A DNA stretch of 36,629 nucleotides, taken from assembly GCF_008041835.1 (NCBI RefSeq), contig NZ_VRYE01000081.1, positions 1 through 36,629 on the forward strand, given 5' to 3'. This stretch comes from Ectopseudomonas mendocina. Lineage in GTDB: Bacteria > Pseudomonadota > Gammaproteobacteria > Pseudomonadales > Pseudomonadaceae. The notes beneath the pieces were generated by a model, which worked only from the letters and a program-made list of their open reading frames with translations, made no database searches and had not been told where the DNA came from. This document shows positions 16,456 through 24,058 of the stretch, piece after piece. Position numbers and translations under genes: made by a program. The first letter of the stretch is position 1. Every line of letters starts with the position of its first letter.

Positions 16456-17887
16456 CCCGCGGCGCTGGCTGCCGCGCTCGCTGCTCGGACGCATGCTGCT
16501 GCTCACGCTGCTGGCGATATTGGCCGCGCAGACCCTGTCCAGCGTGATCTGGCTGTCGCAACTACGCGCCACCCAGCTCGAAGGGCTGGTCACCACGGCG
16601 CGCAGCCTGGCGCATTCGATGTCGGCCAGCGTGCGTTACTTCCGTTCGCTGCCAGTGACCTATCGGCCGCTGGTGCTCGACCAGTTGCGCAGCATGGGCG
16701 GTACGCGTTTCGTGGTCAGCCTCAATGACCGACCGCTACAGATGAAGTTGCTGCCGACCACGCCGCGCAAGCAGGCGGTGACCGAGTCGGTGACCGAAGT
16801 GCTGCGCCAGGCGCTGGGCAATGCCGCCGACATTTCGGTGACCTTCGTCAGCCCGGATGATCTGCGCATCTTCAACGGCGGCCTGAAACTCGACGAACTG
16901 CCGCGTTCCTGGGCGCATTACGCGCTGACCCTGGAGCCGGTCAATCCTCCGGTGCTGGTGACGCAGATCCAACTGGCACCAGGGGAGTGGCTGTACATCG
17001 CCTCGTTGCTGCCTGAGCCCTACACCAGCCTGGAGGAACCCATACTGCCCGCCCAGCAGCTGTGGTTCATTCTCCTGACCACGGCCTTCCTGCTGCTGTT
17101 CATCGGCTTGCTGGTGCACCTGCAGAGTCGTCCGCTCAAGCGCCTGGCACGCACCGCGCGGCACATGTCGCTGGGCGCTGAGGTGGAGCCGGTGGCCGAA
17201 GGCGGTGGGCGCGAGGTGGTCGAGGTGGCCCGCGCGTTCAACGCCATGCGCGAACGCATCAGCCGCTACCTGACCGAGCGCAGCCAGTTGTTCAGCGCCA
17301 TTTCCCATGACCTGCGCACGCCCATCACGCGCTTGCGCCTGCGCGTCGAGCTGCTCGACGACGAAAGCCTGCAAAGCAAGTTCGGCCGCGACCTGGACGA
17401 TCTGGAGCTGCTGGTCAAAGGCGCGCTGCAATGCGTGAAGGACACCGACATCCACGAGAACATCGAGCCGGTTGACCTCAACCACCTGCTGCATGGGTTG
17501 ACCGAACCCTACCTCGGCTCGGGCCGGGTCACCCTCGACGGCGCAGCGCGTGATCTGTATCCCGGCAAGCCGCTGGCGCTGCGCCGCTGTATCGGCAACC
17601 TGCTGGACAACGCCCTGAAGTACGGCGAGCGCGCACACCTGCACATCGAGGACGACGCCGAGGCGTTCGTCCTGCATGTCGACGACGAGGGGCCGGGCGT
17701 GCCCGAGCAGAAGCTCGAGCAAGTGTTCGAGCCGCATTTCCGTCTGGCCAGCCAGCAGCAGGGCTACGGCATGGGACTCGGCATCGCACGCAACCTGGCG
17801 CACAGCCATGGCGGCGAGCTGAGCCTGCGCAACCTGCGCGATGGAGGGCTGCGCGTCACCCTCTGGTTGCCGCGCCAGAGCCGTTGA
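16445..17887 (+). CDS. gtrS: sensor histidine kinase of glucose / 2-ketogluconate response
   Basis: The 480-residue kinase has TM1 (about residues 15-37), a periplasmic sensor domain of about 165 residues, TM2 (about 205-222) and HAMP (LARTARHMSLGAEVEP). A HisKA domain with the phospho-accepting histidine in FSAISHDLRTPITRLRLR (H288) follows, then HATPase_c with the N box (CIGNLLDNALKYG), G1 (DDEGPGVP) and G2 (GYGMGLGIARNL). GtrS of P. aeruginosa senses 2-ketogluconate and 6-phosphogluconate and signals to GltR. The ATG at 16445 is used; a longer frame from GTG 16403 only adds residues overlapping gltR. It is followed by a 199-bp gap that should hold the gts promoter. Confidence 0.93.
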   Translation: MGVNPRRWLPRSLLGRMLLLTLLAILAAQTLSSVIWLSQLRATQLEGLVTTARSLAHSMSASVRYFRSLPVTYRPLVLDQLRSMGGTRFVVSLNDRPLQMKLLPTTPRKQAVTESVTEVLRQALGNAADISVTFVSPDDLRIFNGGLKLDELPRSWAHYALTLEPVNPPVLVTQIQLAPGEWLYIASLLPEPYTSLEEPILPAQQLWFILLTTAFLLLFIGLLVHLQSRPLKRLARTARHMSLGAEVEPVAEGGGREVVEVARAFNAMRERISRYLTERSQLFSAISHDLRTPITRLRLRVELLDDESLQSKFGRDLDDLELLVKGALQCVKDTDIHENIEPVDLNHLLHGLTEPYLGSGRVTLDGAARDLYPGKPLALRRCIGNLLDNALKYGERAHLHIEDDAEAFVLHVDDEGPGVPEQKLEQVFEPHFRLASQQQGYGMGLGIARNLAHSHGGELSLRNLRDGGLRVTLWLPRQSR

Positions 17888-18086
17888 GCGCAGCCGTGAG
17901 CCGCGCCGCACAACTGCAGCGCGCGCGCCGCTGCGCTGCATGTCACCGGCTCGCGGCGCTTTGTAACGACCTGGTGACTATCCAATACCCTTTGTTACCC
18001 CAAGGGCTCTGTGGGCTGGGTAGACTCGATCGTAATGCAAGCACCACGACTTGCTCGCGAATAACAACAACAAGGTGTCTTATCCC

Positions 18087-19340
18087 ATGAAAGCGATCTC
18101 TCGCCTGTCCCGTGCCATCTCCCTCGCTGTTCTGCTGCCCCTGTCTGCCACTGCCGGTGAAGTCGAAGTGCTGCACTGGTGGACCTCCGGTGGCGAAAAG
18201 CGCGCCGCCGATACCCTGCAGAAACTGGTCGAAGCCCAGGGCCACAAATGGAAGGATTTCGCCGTGGCCGGTGGTGGCGGTGAAGCGGCCATGACCGTGC
18301 TGAAGACCCGCGCCGTATCCGGCAACCCGCCCGCCGCGGCGCAGATCAAGGGCCCGGATATCCAGGAGTGGGGCGAACTGGGCCTGCTTGCCGACCTCAA
18401 CGATGTCGCTGCCGAGCAGAAGTGGGACGAGCTGCTGCCACCGCAGGTGATCGAGGTGATGAAGTACCAGGGCGACTACGTGGCGGTGCCGGTCAACGTG
18501 CACCGGGTCAACTGGTTGTGGATCAACCCGCAAGTATTCGAAAAGGCTGGCGCCACGCCGCCGACCACCCTCGACGAATTCTTCGCTGCCGCCGACAAGC
18601 TCAAGGCGGCCGGCTTCATCGCCATCGCCCATGGCGGGCAGCCCTGGCAGGACGGCACCGTGTTCGAGGATCTGGCCTTCAGCATTCTCGGCCCCGAGGG
18701 CTTTCGCAAGGCCTTCGTCGAGCAGGACCGCGCCACCCTGACCGGCGACAAGATGGTCGAGGTATTCGCCGCTCTGCAGAAGCTGCGCGGCTATATCGAT
18801 GCCGACGCCGCCGGACGTGACTGGAACAGCGCCACCGGATTGGTGATCGATGGCAAGGCCGGCATGCAGATCATGGGCGACTGGGCCAAGAGCGAGTGGA
18901 CCGCAGCCGGCAAGGTCGCCGGCAAGGACTACGAATGTCTGGCCTTCCCCGGCACCCAGGGCAGCTTCGCCTTTAATATCGACTCGCTGGCGATGTTCAA
19001 ACTGAACAACGCCGACAACCGCAAGGCCCAGGAAGACCTGGCACGGACGGTGATGGGCAACGAGTTCCAGGAATTTTTCAACCAGAACAAGGGCTCGATC
19101 CCGGTGCGCATGGACCAGGACATGAGCAGCTTCGACGCCTGCGCGCAGAAGTCCATGGCCGACTTCAAGGAGGCCGCTGCCGATGGTGGTCTGCAGCCGA
19201 GCCTGGCCCACGGCATGGCCGCTTCCAGCTACGTGCAGGGCGCGGTGTTCGACGTGGTGACCAACTTCTTCAACGACCCCAAGGCCGACCCGAAGCGCGC
19301 CGCCCAGCAACTGGCGGCGGCGATTCAGGCGGTGCAGTGA
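18087..19340 (+). CDS. gtsA: glucose ABC transporter, periplasmic binding protein
   Basis: The 417-residue protein has a signal peptide (AISLAVLLPLSATA, cleavage before GEVEVLHWW). It belongs to the family-1 sugar-binding proteins, with VLHWWTSGGEKRAADTL at the mature N-terminus, VNVHRVNWLWIN and an AGMQIMGDWAKSEW segment typical of glucose/mannose binders. It delivers glucose to the GtsB/GtsC permease. The start at 18087 is favoured because AAGGTG lies upstream and the signal peptide begins there; the frame to 18051 reads MLANNNNKV. It is the first gene of the gts operon and is separated from gtsB by a 260-bp block of stem-loops, which would allow higher expression of this stoichiometrically abundant component. 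Confidence 0.95.
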   Translation: MKAISRLSRAISLAVLLPLSATAGEVEVLHWWTSGGEKRAADTLQKLVEAQGHKWKDFAVAGGGGEAAMTVLKTRAVSGNPPAAAQIKGPDIQEWGELGLLADLNDVAAEQKWDELLPPQVIEVMKYQGDYVAVPVNVHRVNWLWINPQVFEKAGATPPTTLDEFFAAADKLKAAGFIAIAHGGQPWQDGTVFEDLAFSILGPEGFRKAFVEQDRATLTGDKMVEVFAALQKLRGYIDADAAGRDWNSATGLVIDGKAGMQIMGDWAKSEWTAAGKVAGKDYECLAFPGTQGSFAFNIDSLAMFKLNNADNRKAQEDLARTVMGNEFQEFFNQNKGSIPVRMDQDMSSFDACAQKSMADFKEAAADGGLQPSLAHGMAASSYVQGAVFDVVTNFFNDPKADPKRAAQQLAAAIQAVQ

Positions 19341-19373
19341 GTGACGGGGCCGCGTAGCCGGCCCTTGCCGTAG

Positions 19374-19567
19374 GGCGGGTGTAACCCGCCGCTTTCAAGC
19401 CTTCTATCCGTGGCGCATGCCCACAGGCATGCGCCACGGGATCGGCCGCACCGCGCTTTTCTCCTCTCTCCCTTTGGGAGAGGGGCCGGGGGTGGGGGAT
19501 ACGGGCAACTCGGATTTTTCGGTGCGCCGCTGCCCCTCACCCCAACCCTCTCCCGAGGGAGAGGGGG
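19374..19567. repeat. cluster of four palindromes between gtsA and gtsB
   Basis: In order: GGCGGGT/ACCCGCC (19374-19390, loop GTA); a perfect 14-bp stem CCGTGGCGCATGCC/GGCATGCGCCACGG (19408-19439, 4-base loop); CTCTCCC/GGGAGAG (19466-19482); and CCCTCTCCC/GGGAGAGGG (19546-19565). The last two, with flanking GGGGTG / CACCCC, are inverted copies of one repeat family. They probably stabilise or end the gtsA message within the operon. Confidence 0.8.
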
Positions 19568-19600
19568 CCGACCATGCAACCCGTAACAACGGAGTCAACC

Positions 19601-20509
19601 ATGAGTTCAAACGCAGTCATCACCAAAGCCTCACCGCTGGACGCCCTGCAGCGCTGGCTGCCCAAGCTGGTGCTGGCGCCGAGCATGGTCATCGTGCTGG
19701 TGGGCTTCTACGGCTACATCGGCTGGACCTTCCTGCTCTCGTTCACCAACTCGCGTTTCATGCCCAGCTACAACTTCGTCGGGCTGCAGCAGTACGCGCG
19801 GTTGTGGGACAACGACCGCTGGTGGGTGGCGAGCCAGAACCTGCTGGTGTTCGGTGGCCTGTTCATCGCCATCAGCCTGGTCATCGGCGTGTTTTTGGCG
19901 GTGCTGCTGGATCAGCGCATCCGCCGCGAGGGCTTTATCCGCACCATCTTTCTCTACCCCATGGCGCTGTCGATGATCGTCACCGGCACCGCCTGGAAGT
20001 GGCTGCTCAACCCCGGCCTGGGCCTGGACAAGCTGCTGCGTGACTGGGGCTGGGAGGGTTTTCGCTTCGACTGGCTGGTGGACCCGGATCGCGTCGTCTA
20101 CTGCCTGGTGATGGCCGCCGTGTGGCAGTCCTCGGGCTTCGTCATGGCGCTGTTTCTCGCCGGTCTGCGCAGTGTCGATCAGTCGATCATCCGCGCCGCC
20201 CAGGTCGATGGCGCCAGCCTGCCGAGCATCTACCTGCGCATCGTCCTGCCGAGCCTGGGCCCGGTGTTCTTCAGCGCGCTGATGATCCTCGCGCATATCG
20301 CCATCAAGAGCTTCGACCTGGTCGCCTCGATGACCGCCGGCGGCCCTGGCTACGCCTCCGACCTGCCGGCGATGTTCATGTACGCCCACACCTTCACCCG
20401 CGGCCAGATGGGCCTCGGCGCCGCCAGCGCGATGCTGATGCTCGGCGCGGTGCTGGCGATTCTGGTGCCGTATCTGTATTCCGAACTGCGAGGCAAACGC
20501 CATGACTAG
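19601..20509 (+). CDS. gtsB: glucose ABC transporter, permease subunit 1
   Basis: The 302-residue inner-membrane protein has about six helices and matches MalF/UgpA-type sugar permeases (BPD_transp_1). The EAA loop that contacts the ATPase is seen as RAAQVDGASLPSIYLRIVLPSL (about residues 204-225). It opens with a cytoplasmic leader (SPLDALQRWLPKLVLAPS) and a first helix near 26-48. The start at 19601 has GGAG at the right distance; the in-frame ATG at 19574 lies in repeat DNA and is less likely. Its stop codon overlaps the gtsC ATG by eight bases. With GtsC it forms the transmembrane channel. Confidence 0.94.
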   Translation: MSSNAVITKASPLDALQRWLPKLVLAPSMVIVLVGFYGYIGWTFLLSFTNSRFMPSYNFVGLQQYARLWDNDRWWVASQNLLVFGGLFIAISLVIGVFLAVLLDQRIRREGFIRTIFLYPMALSMIVTGTAWKWLLNPGLGLDKLLRDWGWEGFRFDWLVDPDRVVYCLVMAAVWQSSGFVMALFLAGLRSVDQSIIRAAQVDGASLPSIYLRIVLPSLGPVFFSALMILAHIAIKSFDLVASMTAGGPGYASDLPAMFMYAHTFTRGQMGLGAASAMLMLGAVLAILVPYLYSELRGKRHD

Positions 20510-21407
20510 TGTGAGCGTCGCGCAGCGACGATCTTCTGATGTCCTTCTCCCCCCGGGAGAAGGTGGCGCGAAGCGCCGGATGAGGGCATTCAGCTTCAGC
20601 CGTATAGCCATCCACACCACCCTGGTGCTGGCCTGCGCGGTGTACCTGGTGCCGCTGCTGGTGATGCTGCTGACCAGCTTCAAGACCCCGGACGATATCC
20701 GCGCCGGCAACTTGCTGTCCTGGCCCGACGTACTCACGGTGATCGGCTGGGTCAAGGCCTGGGACGGTGTTGGCGGCTACTTCTGGAACTCGGTGAAGAT
20801 CACCATCCCGGCGGTGCTGATCTCCACGCTGCTCGGCGCGCTGAACGGCTATGTGCTGGCCATGTGGCGCTTTCGCGGCTCGCAGCTGTTCTTCGGCCTG
20901 CTGCTGTTCGGCTGCTTCCTGCCGTTCCAGGTGATCCTGCTACCGGCGTCCTTCACCCTCGGCAAGCTCGGCCTGGCCAATACCACCGAAGGCCTGGTGC
21001 TGGTGCATGTGGTCTACGGCCTGGCCTTCACCACGCTGTTCTTCCGCAACTTCTACGTGAGCATTCCCGAGGCGCTGGTGCGCGCCGCGCGCCTCGATGG
21101 CGCCGGCTTCTTCACCATCTTCGGGCGCATCCTGCTGCCGATGTCGGTGCCGATCATCATGGTCTGCCTGATCTGGCAGTTCACCCAGATCTGGAACGAC
21201 TTCCTCTTCGGCGTGGTGTTCGCCAGCGGCGATACCCAGCCGATCACCGTGGCGCTGAACAACCTGGTCAACACCAGCACCGGGGCCAAGGAATACAACG
21301 TCGACATGGCCGCGGCGATGATCGCCGGGCTGCCCACCCTGCTGGTCTACATCCTGGCCGGCAAATATTTTCTGCGCGGTCTCACTGCCGGCTCGGTGAA
21401 AGGCTGA
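20502..21407 (+). CDS. gtsC: glucose ABC transporter, permease subunit 2, with repeat-derived N-terminus
   Basis: This is a MalG-type sugar permease with six predicted helices and the EAA loop VRAARLDGAGFFTIFGRILLPMS. The ATG at 20502 overlaps the gtsB stop and gives 301 residues. However, codons 14-28 lie in an extragenic palindrome (20543-20589), so residues up to about 26 (MTSVSVAQRRSSDV...) are not normal GtsC sequence. A second in-frame ATG at 20580 gives 275 residues beginning MRAFSFSRIAIHTTL, close to the usual GtsC start. That ATG is itself part of the repeat. Either start should yield a functional permease. Translation from 20502 by coupling to gtsB seems natural; upstream of 20580 there is no clear ribosome-binding site beyond the repeat. 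Confidence 0.92.
   Translation: MTSVSVAQRRSSDVLLPPGEGGAKRRMRAFSFSRIAIHTTLVLACAVYLVPLLVMLLTSFKTPDDIRAGNLLSWPDVLTVIGWVKAWDGVGGYFWNSVKITIPAVLISTLLGALNGYVLAMWRFRGSQLFFGLLLFGCFLPFQVILLPASFTLGKLGLANTTEGLVLVHVVYGLAFTTLFFRNFYVSIPEALVRAARLDGAGFFTIFGRILLPMSVPIIMVCLIWQFTQIWNDFLFGVVFASGDTQPITVALNNLVNTSTGAKEYNVDMAAAMIAGLPTLLVYILAGKYFLRGLTAGSVKG
20543..20589. repeat. palindromic repeat inserted in the 5' end of gtsC
   Basis: CCTTCTCCC/GGGAGAAGG (20543-20563, loop CCC) is followed by GGCGC/GCGCC (20565-20577, loop GAA) and GGATGAGGGC. It is of the same general type as the GGGAGAGG palindromes between gtsA and gtsB. Its length keeps the gtsC frame open. The small palindrome GTCGCGCAGCGAC just before it may belong to the same insertion. 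Confidence 0.75.
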
Positions 21408-21431
21408 TACCTTCAAGATTGGAGAAATGAC

Positions 21432-22577
21432 ATGGCTACCCTCGAACTGCGCAACGTCAACAAATCCTACGGCAGCGGCCTGGCGGATACCCTGAAGAAC
21501 ATCGAACTGGCCATCGACTCCGGCGAGTTCCTGATCCTGGTCGGCCCCTCCGGCTGCGGCAAATCCACTTTGATGAACTGCATCGCCGGCCTGGAAAGTA
21601 TCAGCGGCGGGGCGATCCTGGTCGATGGCGCCGACATCAGCGGCATGAGCCCCAAGGATCGCGACATCGCCATGGTGTTCCAGTCCTACGCGCTGTACCC
21701 GACCATGACGGTGAAGGACAACATCGCCTTTGGCCTGAAGATGCGCAAGCTACCGCCGGCCGAGATCGAGGCCGAGGTGGCGCGCGTCGCCAAGCTGCTG
21801 CAGATCGAGCATCTGCTGACGCGCAAGCCCGGCCAGCTCTCCGGCGGCCAGCAGCAGCGCGTGGCCATGGGCCGGGCGTTGGCGCGGCGGCCGAAGATCT
21901 ATCTGTTCGACGAGCCGTTGTCGAACCTCGACGCCAAGCTGCGCGTGGAGATGCGCACCGAAATCAAGCTGATGCACCAGCGTCTGAAGACCACCACGGT
22001 GTACGTCACCCATGACCAGATCGAGGCCATGACCCTGGGCGACAAGGTGGCGGTGATGAAGGACGGCATCATCCAGCAGTTCGGCACCCCGCAAGAGATC
22101 TACAACGACCCGGCCAACCAGTTTGTCGCCAGCTTTATCGGTTCGCCGCCGATGAACTTTATCCCGTTGCGTACGCAGGTGCGTGATGGTTTGTGCTACG
22201 GCCTTCTCGATTCGGGGCAGGCGCGCTGCGAGTTGCCGCTGGGCGCGGCGGCGGAGCTGGAAGGGCGCGAGCTGATTCTCGGCGTGCGTCCCGAGCAGAT
22301 CCAGCTGGCAGGCGCCGCTGCAGCGCTGCCGAGCCTGCGCGCCGAGGTCGAGGTGGTCGAGCCGACCGGGCCGGACACCCTGGTGTTCGTCAGCCTCAAC
22401 CAGACCAAGGTGTGCTGCCGTCTGGCGCCGGACGCCGCGCCGCAAGCCGGCGCCAGCCTCGATCTGCAGTTCGATCCGGCGCGCGTGCTGTTGTTCGACG
22501 CCACCAGCGGCGAGCGCCTGCGCCCGGGAAAGCGTGAGGCCACTGACAACAAGGTGGCCCAGTTCAAGCTCGGTTAG
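21432..22577 (+). CDS. gtsD: glucose ABC transporter, ATP-binding subunit
   Basis: The 381-residue MalK/UgpC-type ATPase has Walker A GPSGCGKST (38-46), the Q-loop in MVFQSYALYP, the signature LSGGQQQR (136-143), Walker B IYLFDE (156-161), the D-loop SNLDAKLR and the switch histidine in VTHDQIEAM. A C-terminal TOBE/OB regulatory domain (about 240-365, with LGVRPEQIQL) is present. It energises GtsBC for glucose import. The start follows GGAGAAATGAC, and the gene begins 24 bases after gtsC. The last residues (KREATDNKVAQFKLG) are complete, ending just before an extragenic palindrome. Confidence 0.95.
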   Translation: MATLELRNVNKSYGSGLADTLKNIELAIDSGEFLILVGPSGCGKSTLMNCIAGLESISGGAILVDGADISGMSPKDRDIAMVFQSYALYPTMTVKDNIAFGLKMRKLPPAEIEAEVARVAKLLQIEHLLTRKPGQLSGGQQQRVAMGRALARRPKIYLFDEPLSNLDAKLRVEMRTEIKLMHQRLKTTTVYVTHDQIEAMTLGDKVAVMKDGIIQQFGTPQEIYNDPANQFVASFIGSPPMNFIPLRTQVRDGLCYGLLDSGQARCELPLGAAAELEGRELILGVRPEQIQLAGAAAALPSLRAEVEVVEPTGPDTLVFVSLNQTKVCCRLAPDAAPQAGASLDLQFDPARVLLFDATSGERLRPGKREATDNKVAQFKLG

Positions 22578-22581
22578 CCGT

Positions 22582-22642
22582 GTAGCCCGGATGAAATCCG
22601 GGGGCTGCCCAATAACTCCCCCCCGGATTGCATCCGCGCTAC
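22582..22642. repeat. extragenic palindrome between gtsD and the porin gene
   Basis: The left half GTAGCCCGGATGAAATCCGG and the right half ending ATCCGCGCTAC are near reverse complements around a 20-base centre. Copies occur at 25575-25633 (same orientation, more perfect) and 15644-15688 (partial). It would form a hairpin in the gts-porin message. Confidence 0.8.
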
Positions 22643-22720
22643 AGCTCCTCGAGGCAACGAAGAACCGTCTCTGCGGCGGTAATCCGCAGCATCGCTCAAT
22701 AAAAACAATCAGGAGCAACG

Positions 22721-23959
22721 ATGAAGACCACACAGCAAACCCTCACCTGTTCTGTCGGCGTTCCCTGCCTGCTGGCACTGGCCTTGGCCACGCCGCAGGC
22801 ACAGGCTGTCGAGTTCAGCGGCTATGTGCGCAGCGGTATCGGCGGTGCGGATACCGGCGGCACGCAGCAGTGTTTCCAGTTGCCGGGCGCACAGTCCAAA
22901 TACCGCCTGGGTAACGAGTGCGAGCAGTACATCGAGCTGGATTTGCGTCAGGATCTGTTTCGCCTGGACGACGGCTCGGTGATCAGCGTCGAGGGCATGG
23001 CCCAGCTCTACAACCAGTACGGCCACACGCCGAAGTTCACCGGTGACTATGGCTCCGCGCGGATGAACCAGATGTACGCGGAATGGAGCAACATGCCGGC
23101 GCTCAACGGCGGTTCGCTGTGGGCTGGGCGCCGCTTCTACAAGCGTAACGACATCCATATCACCGACTTCTACTACTGGAACCAGAGCGCCACCGGCGCC
23201 GGTATCGAGGACTTCGAGTACGGTGGGCTGAAGTACAGCTACGCCTTCTCGCGCAAGGACAGCTACTTCCAGGAGCCCTACATCAACCGTCACGACTTTA
23301 ACGTCGGCAGCTTCCAGGTCAACCCGGGCGGCGAGCTGGAGTTCGGCGTCAGCTACATCGACAAGCCCGACAGCACCGGCGCCCACAGCGGCTGGGCGGT
23401 CACCGCGCAGCACAAGCAGAGCGATTTCCTCGGCGGCAAGAACACCTTCGCCCTGCAGTACGGCCGCGGCCCCGGCACCGGCCTGGGCTACACCGGCGAC
23501 GTCGGCCTCGACCGCGACAACAAGAGCTGGCGCCTGGTCGAGTACTTCGACTGGCAGGCCACGCCGCGCCTCGGCGGCCAGGTGCAGTTCGTCTACCAGA
23601 AGGACACCCGGCCCGACGGCGACGACCAGGACTGGCTGTCCGTCGGTGGCCGCACCAGCTATGCCTTCACCGAGCAGTTCAAGCTGGTCGGCGAGATCGG
23701 CCGCGACCAGGTCGAGGCGCCCGGTGGTACGCGCAAGCTGACCAAGTTCACCATCGCGCCGACCTGGTCGCCCTCAGGTCCTGGCTTCTGGGAACGTCCG
23801 GAAATCCGCCTGTACTACACCTACGCCAGCTGGAACCGCGCCGCGCAACAGGCCGCCAACCTGCTGGCCGACGGCTCGGCCTTATCCGAGAACGGCGCCT
23901 TCGGCAGCGCACGCAACGGCTCCAACTTCGGCGTGCAGGTGGAGTACTGGTGGAAGTAG
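22721..23959 (+). CDS. LamB-type maltoporin-family sugar porin
   Basis: The 412-residue outer-membrane protein has a signal peptide (LLALALATPQAQA, cleavage before VEFSGYVRSG) and a C-terminal aromatic end (VQVEYWWK). It aligns by eye with E. coli LamB: GYVRSGIG, GGTQQCFQLPGAQSKYRLGNECE, the LWAGRRFYKRNDIHITDFYYWN block with GAGIEDF, and a terminal GSNFGVQVEYWW. An 18-strand trimeric sugar channel is expected. The two cysteines (CFQ, NEC) match the conserved disulphide pair of loop L1. It stands where oprB is found in P. aeruginosa, so glucose or glucose-oligomer entry is the likely role. It lies 143 bases after gtsD; AGGAG precedes the ATG. Confidence 0.93.
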   Translation: MKTTQQTLTCSVGVPCLLALALATPQAQAVEFSGYVRSGIGGADTGGTQQCFQLPGAQSKYRLGNECEQYIELDLRQDLFRLDDGSVISVEGMAQLYNQYGHTPKFTGDYGSARMNQMYAEWSNMPALNGGSLWAGRRFYKRNDIHITDFYYWNQSATGAGIEDFEYGGLKYSYAFSRKDSYFQEPYINRHDFNVGSFQVNPGGELEFGVSYIDKPDSTGAHSGWAVTAQHKQSDFLGGKNTFALQYGRGPGTGLGYTGDVGLDRDNKSWRLVEYFDWQATPRLGGQVQFVYQKDTRPDGDDQDWLSVGGRTSYAFTEQFKLVGEIGRDQVEAPGGTRKLTKFTIAPTWSPSGPGFWERPEIRLYYTYASWNRAAQQAANLLADGSALSENGAFGSARNGSNFGVQVEYWWK

Positions 23960-23966
23960 CCAGTCG

Positions 23967-24039
23967 GTAGGGTGGATCGCGCCTTACCGATCCACCGGGG
24001 GTGTTACGCGGTGGATGAGAAAAGCGTCATCCACCCTAC
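23967..24039. repeat. double hairpin repeat between convergent genes
   Basis: GGTGGATC/GATCCACC (23971-23996) and GGTGGATGA/TCATCCACC (24010-24035) form two adjacent hairpins enclosed by GTAGGG and CCCTAC. The element sits between the porin and the MocR-type gene. It has no T-run, so it is an extragenic repeat first, possibly acting as a bidirectional transcript end. Confidence 0.75.
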
Positions 24040-24058
24040 GAGGGCACACACGGTGGCG

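Noticed and set aside
17884..18090. 68-codon frame between gtrS and gtsA
   Set aside because: It covers the expected gts promoter and has no homology or credible start signal.
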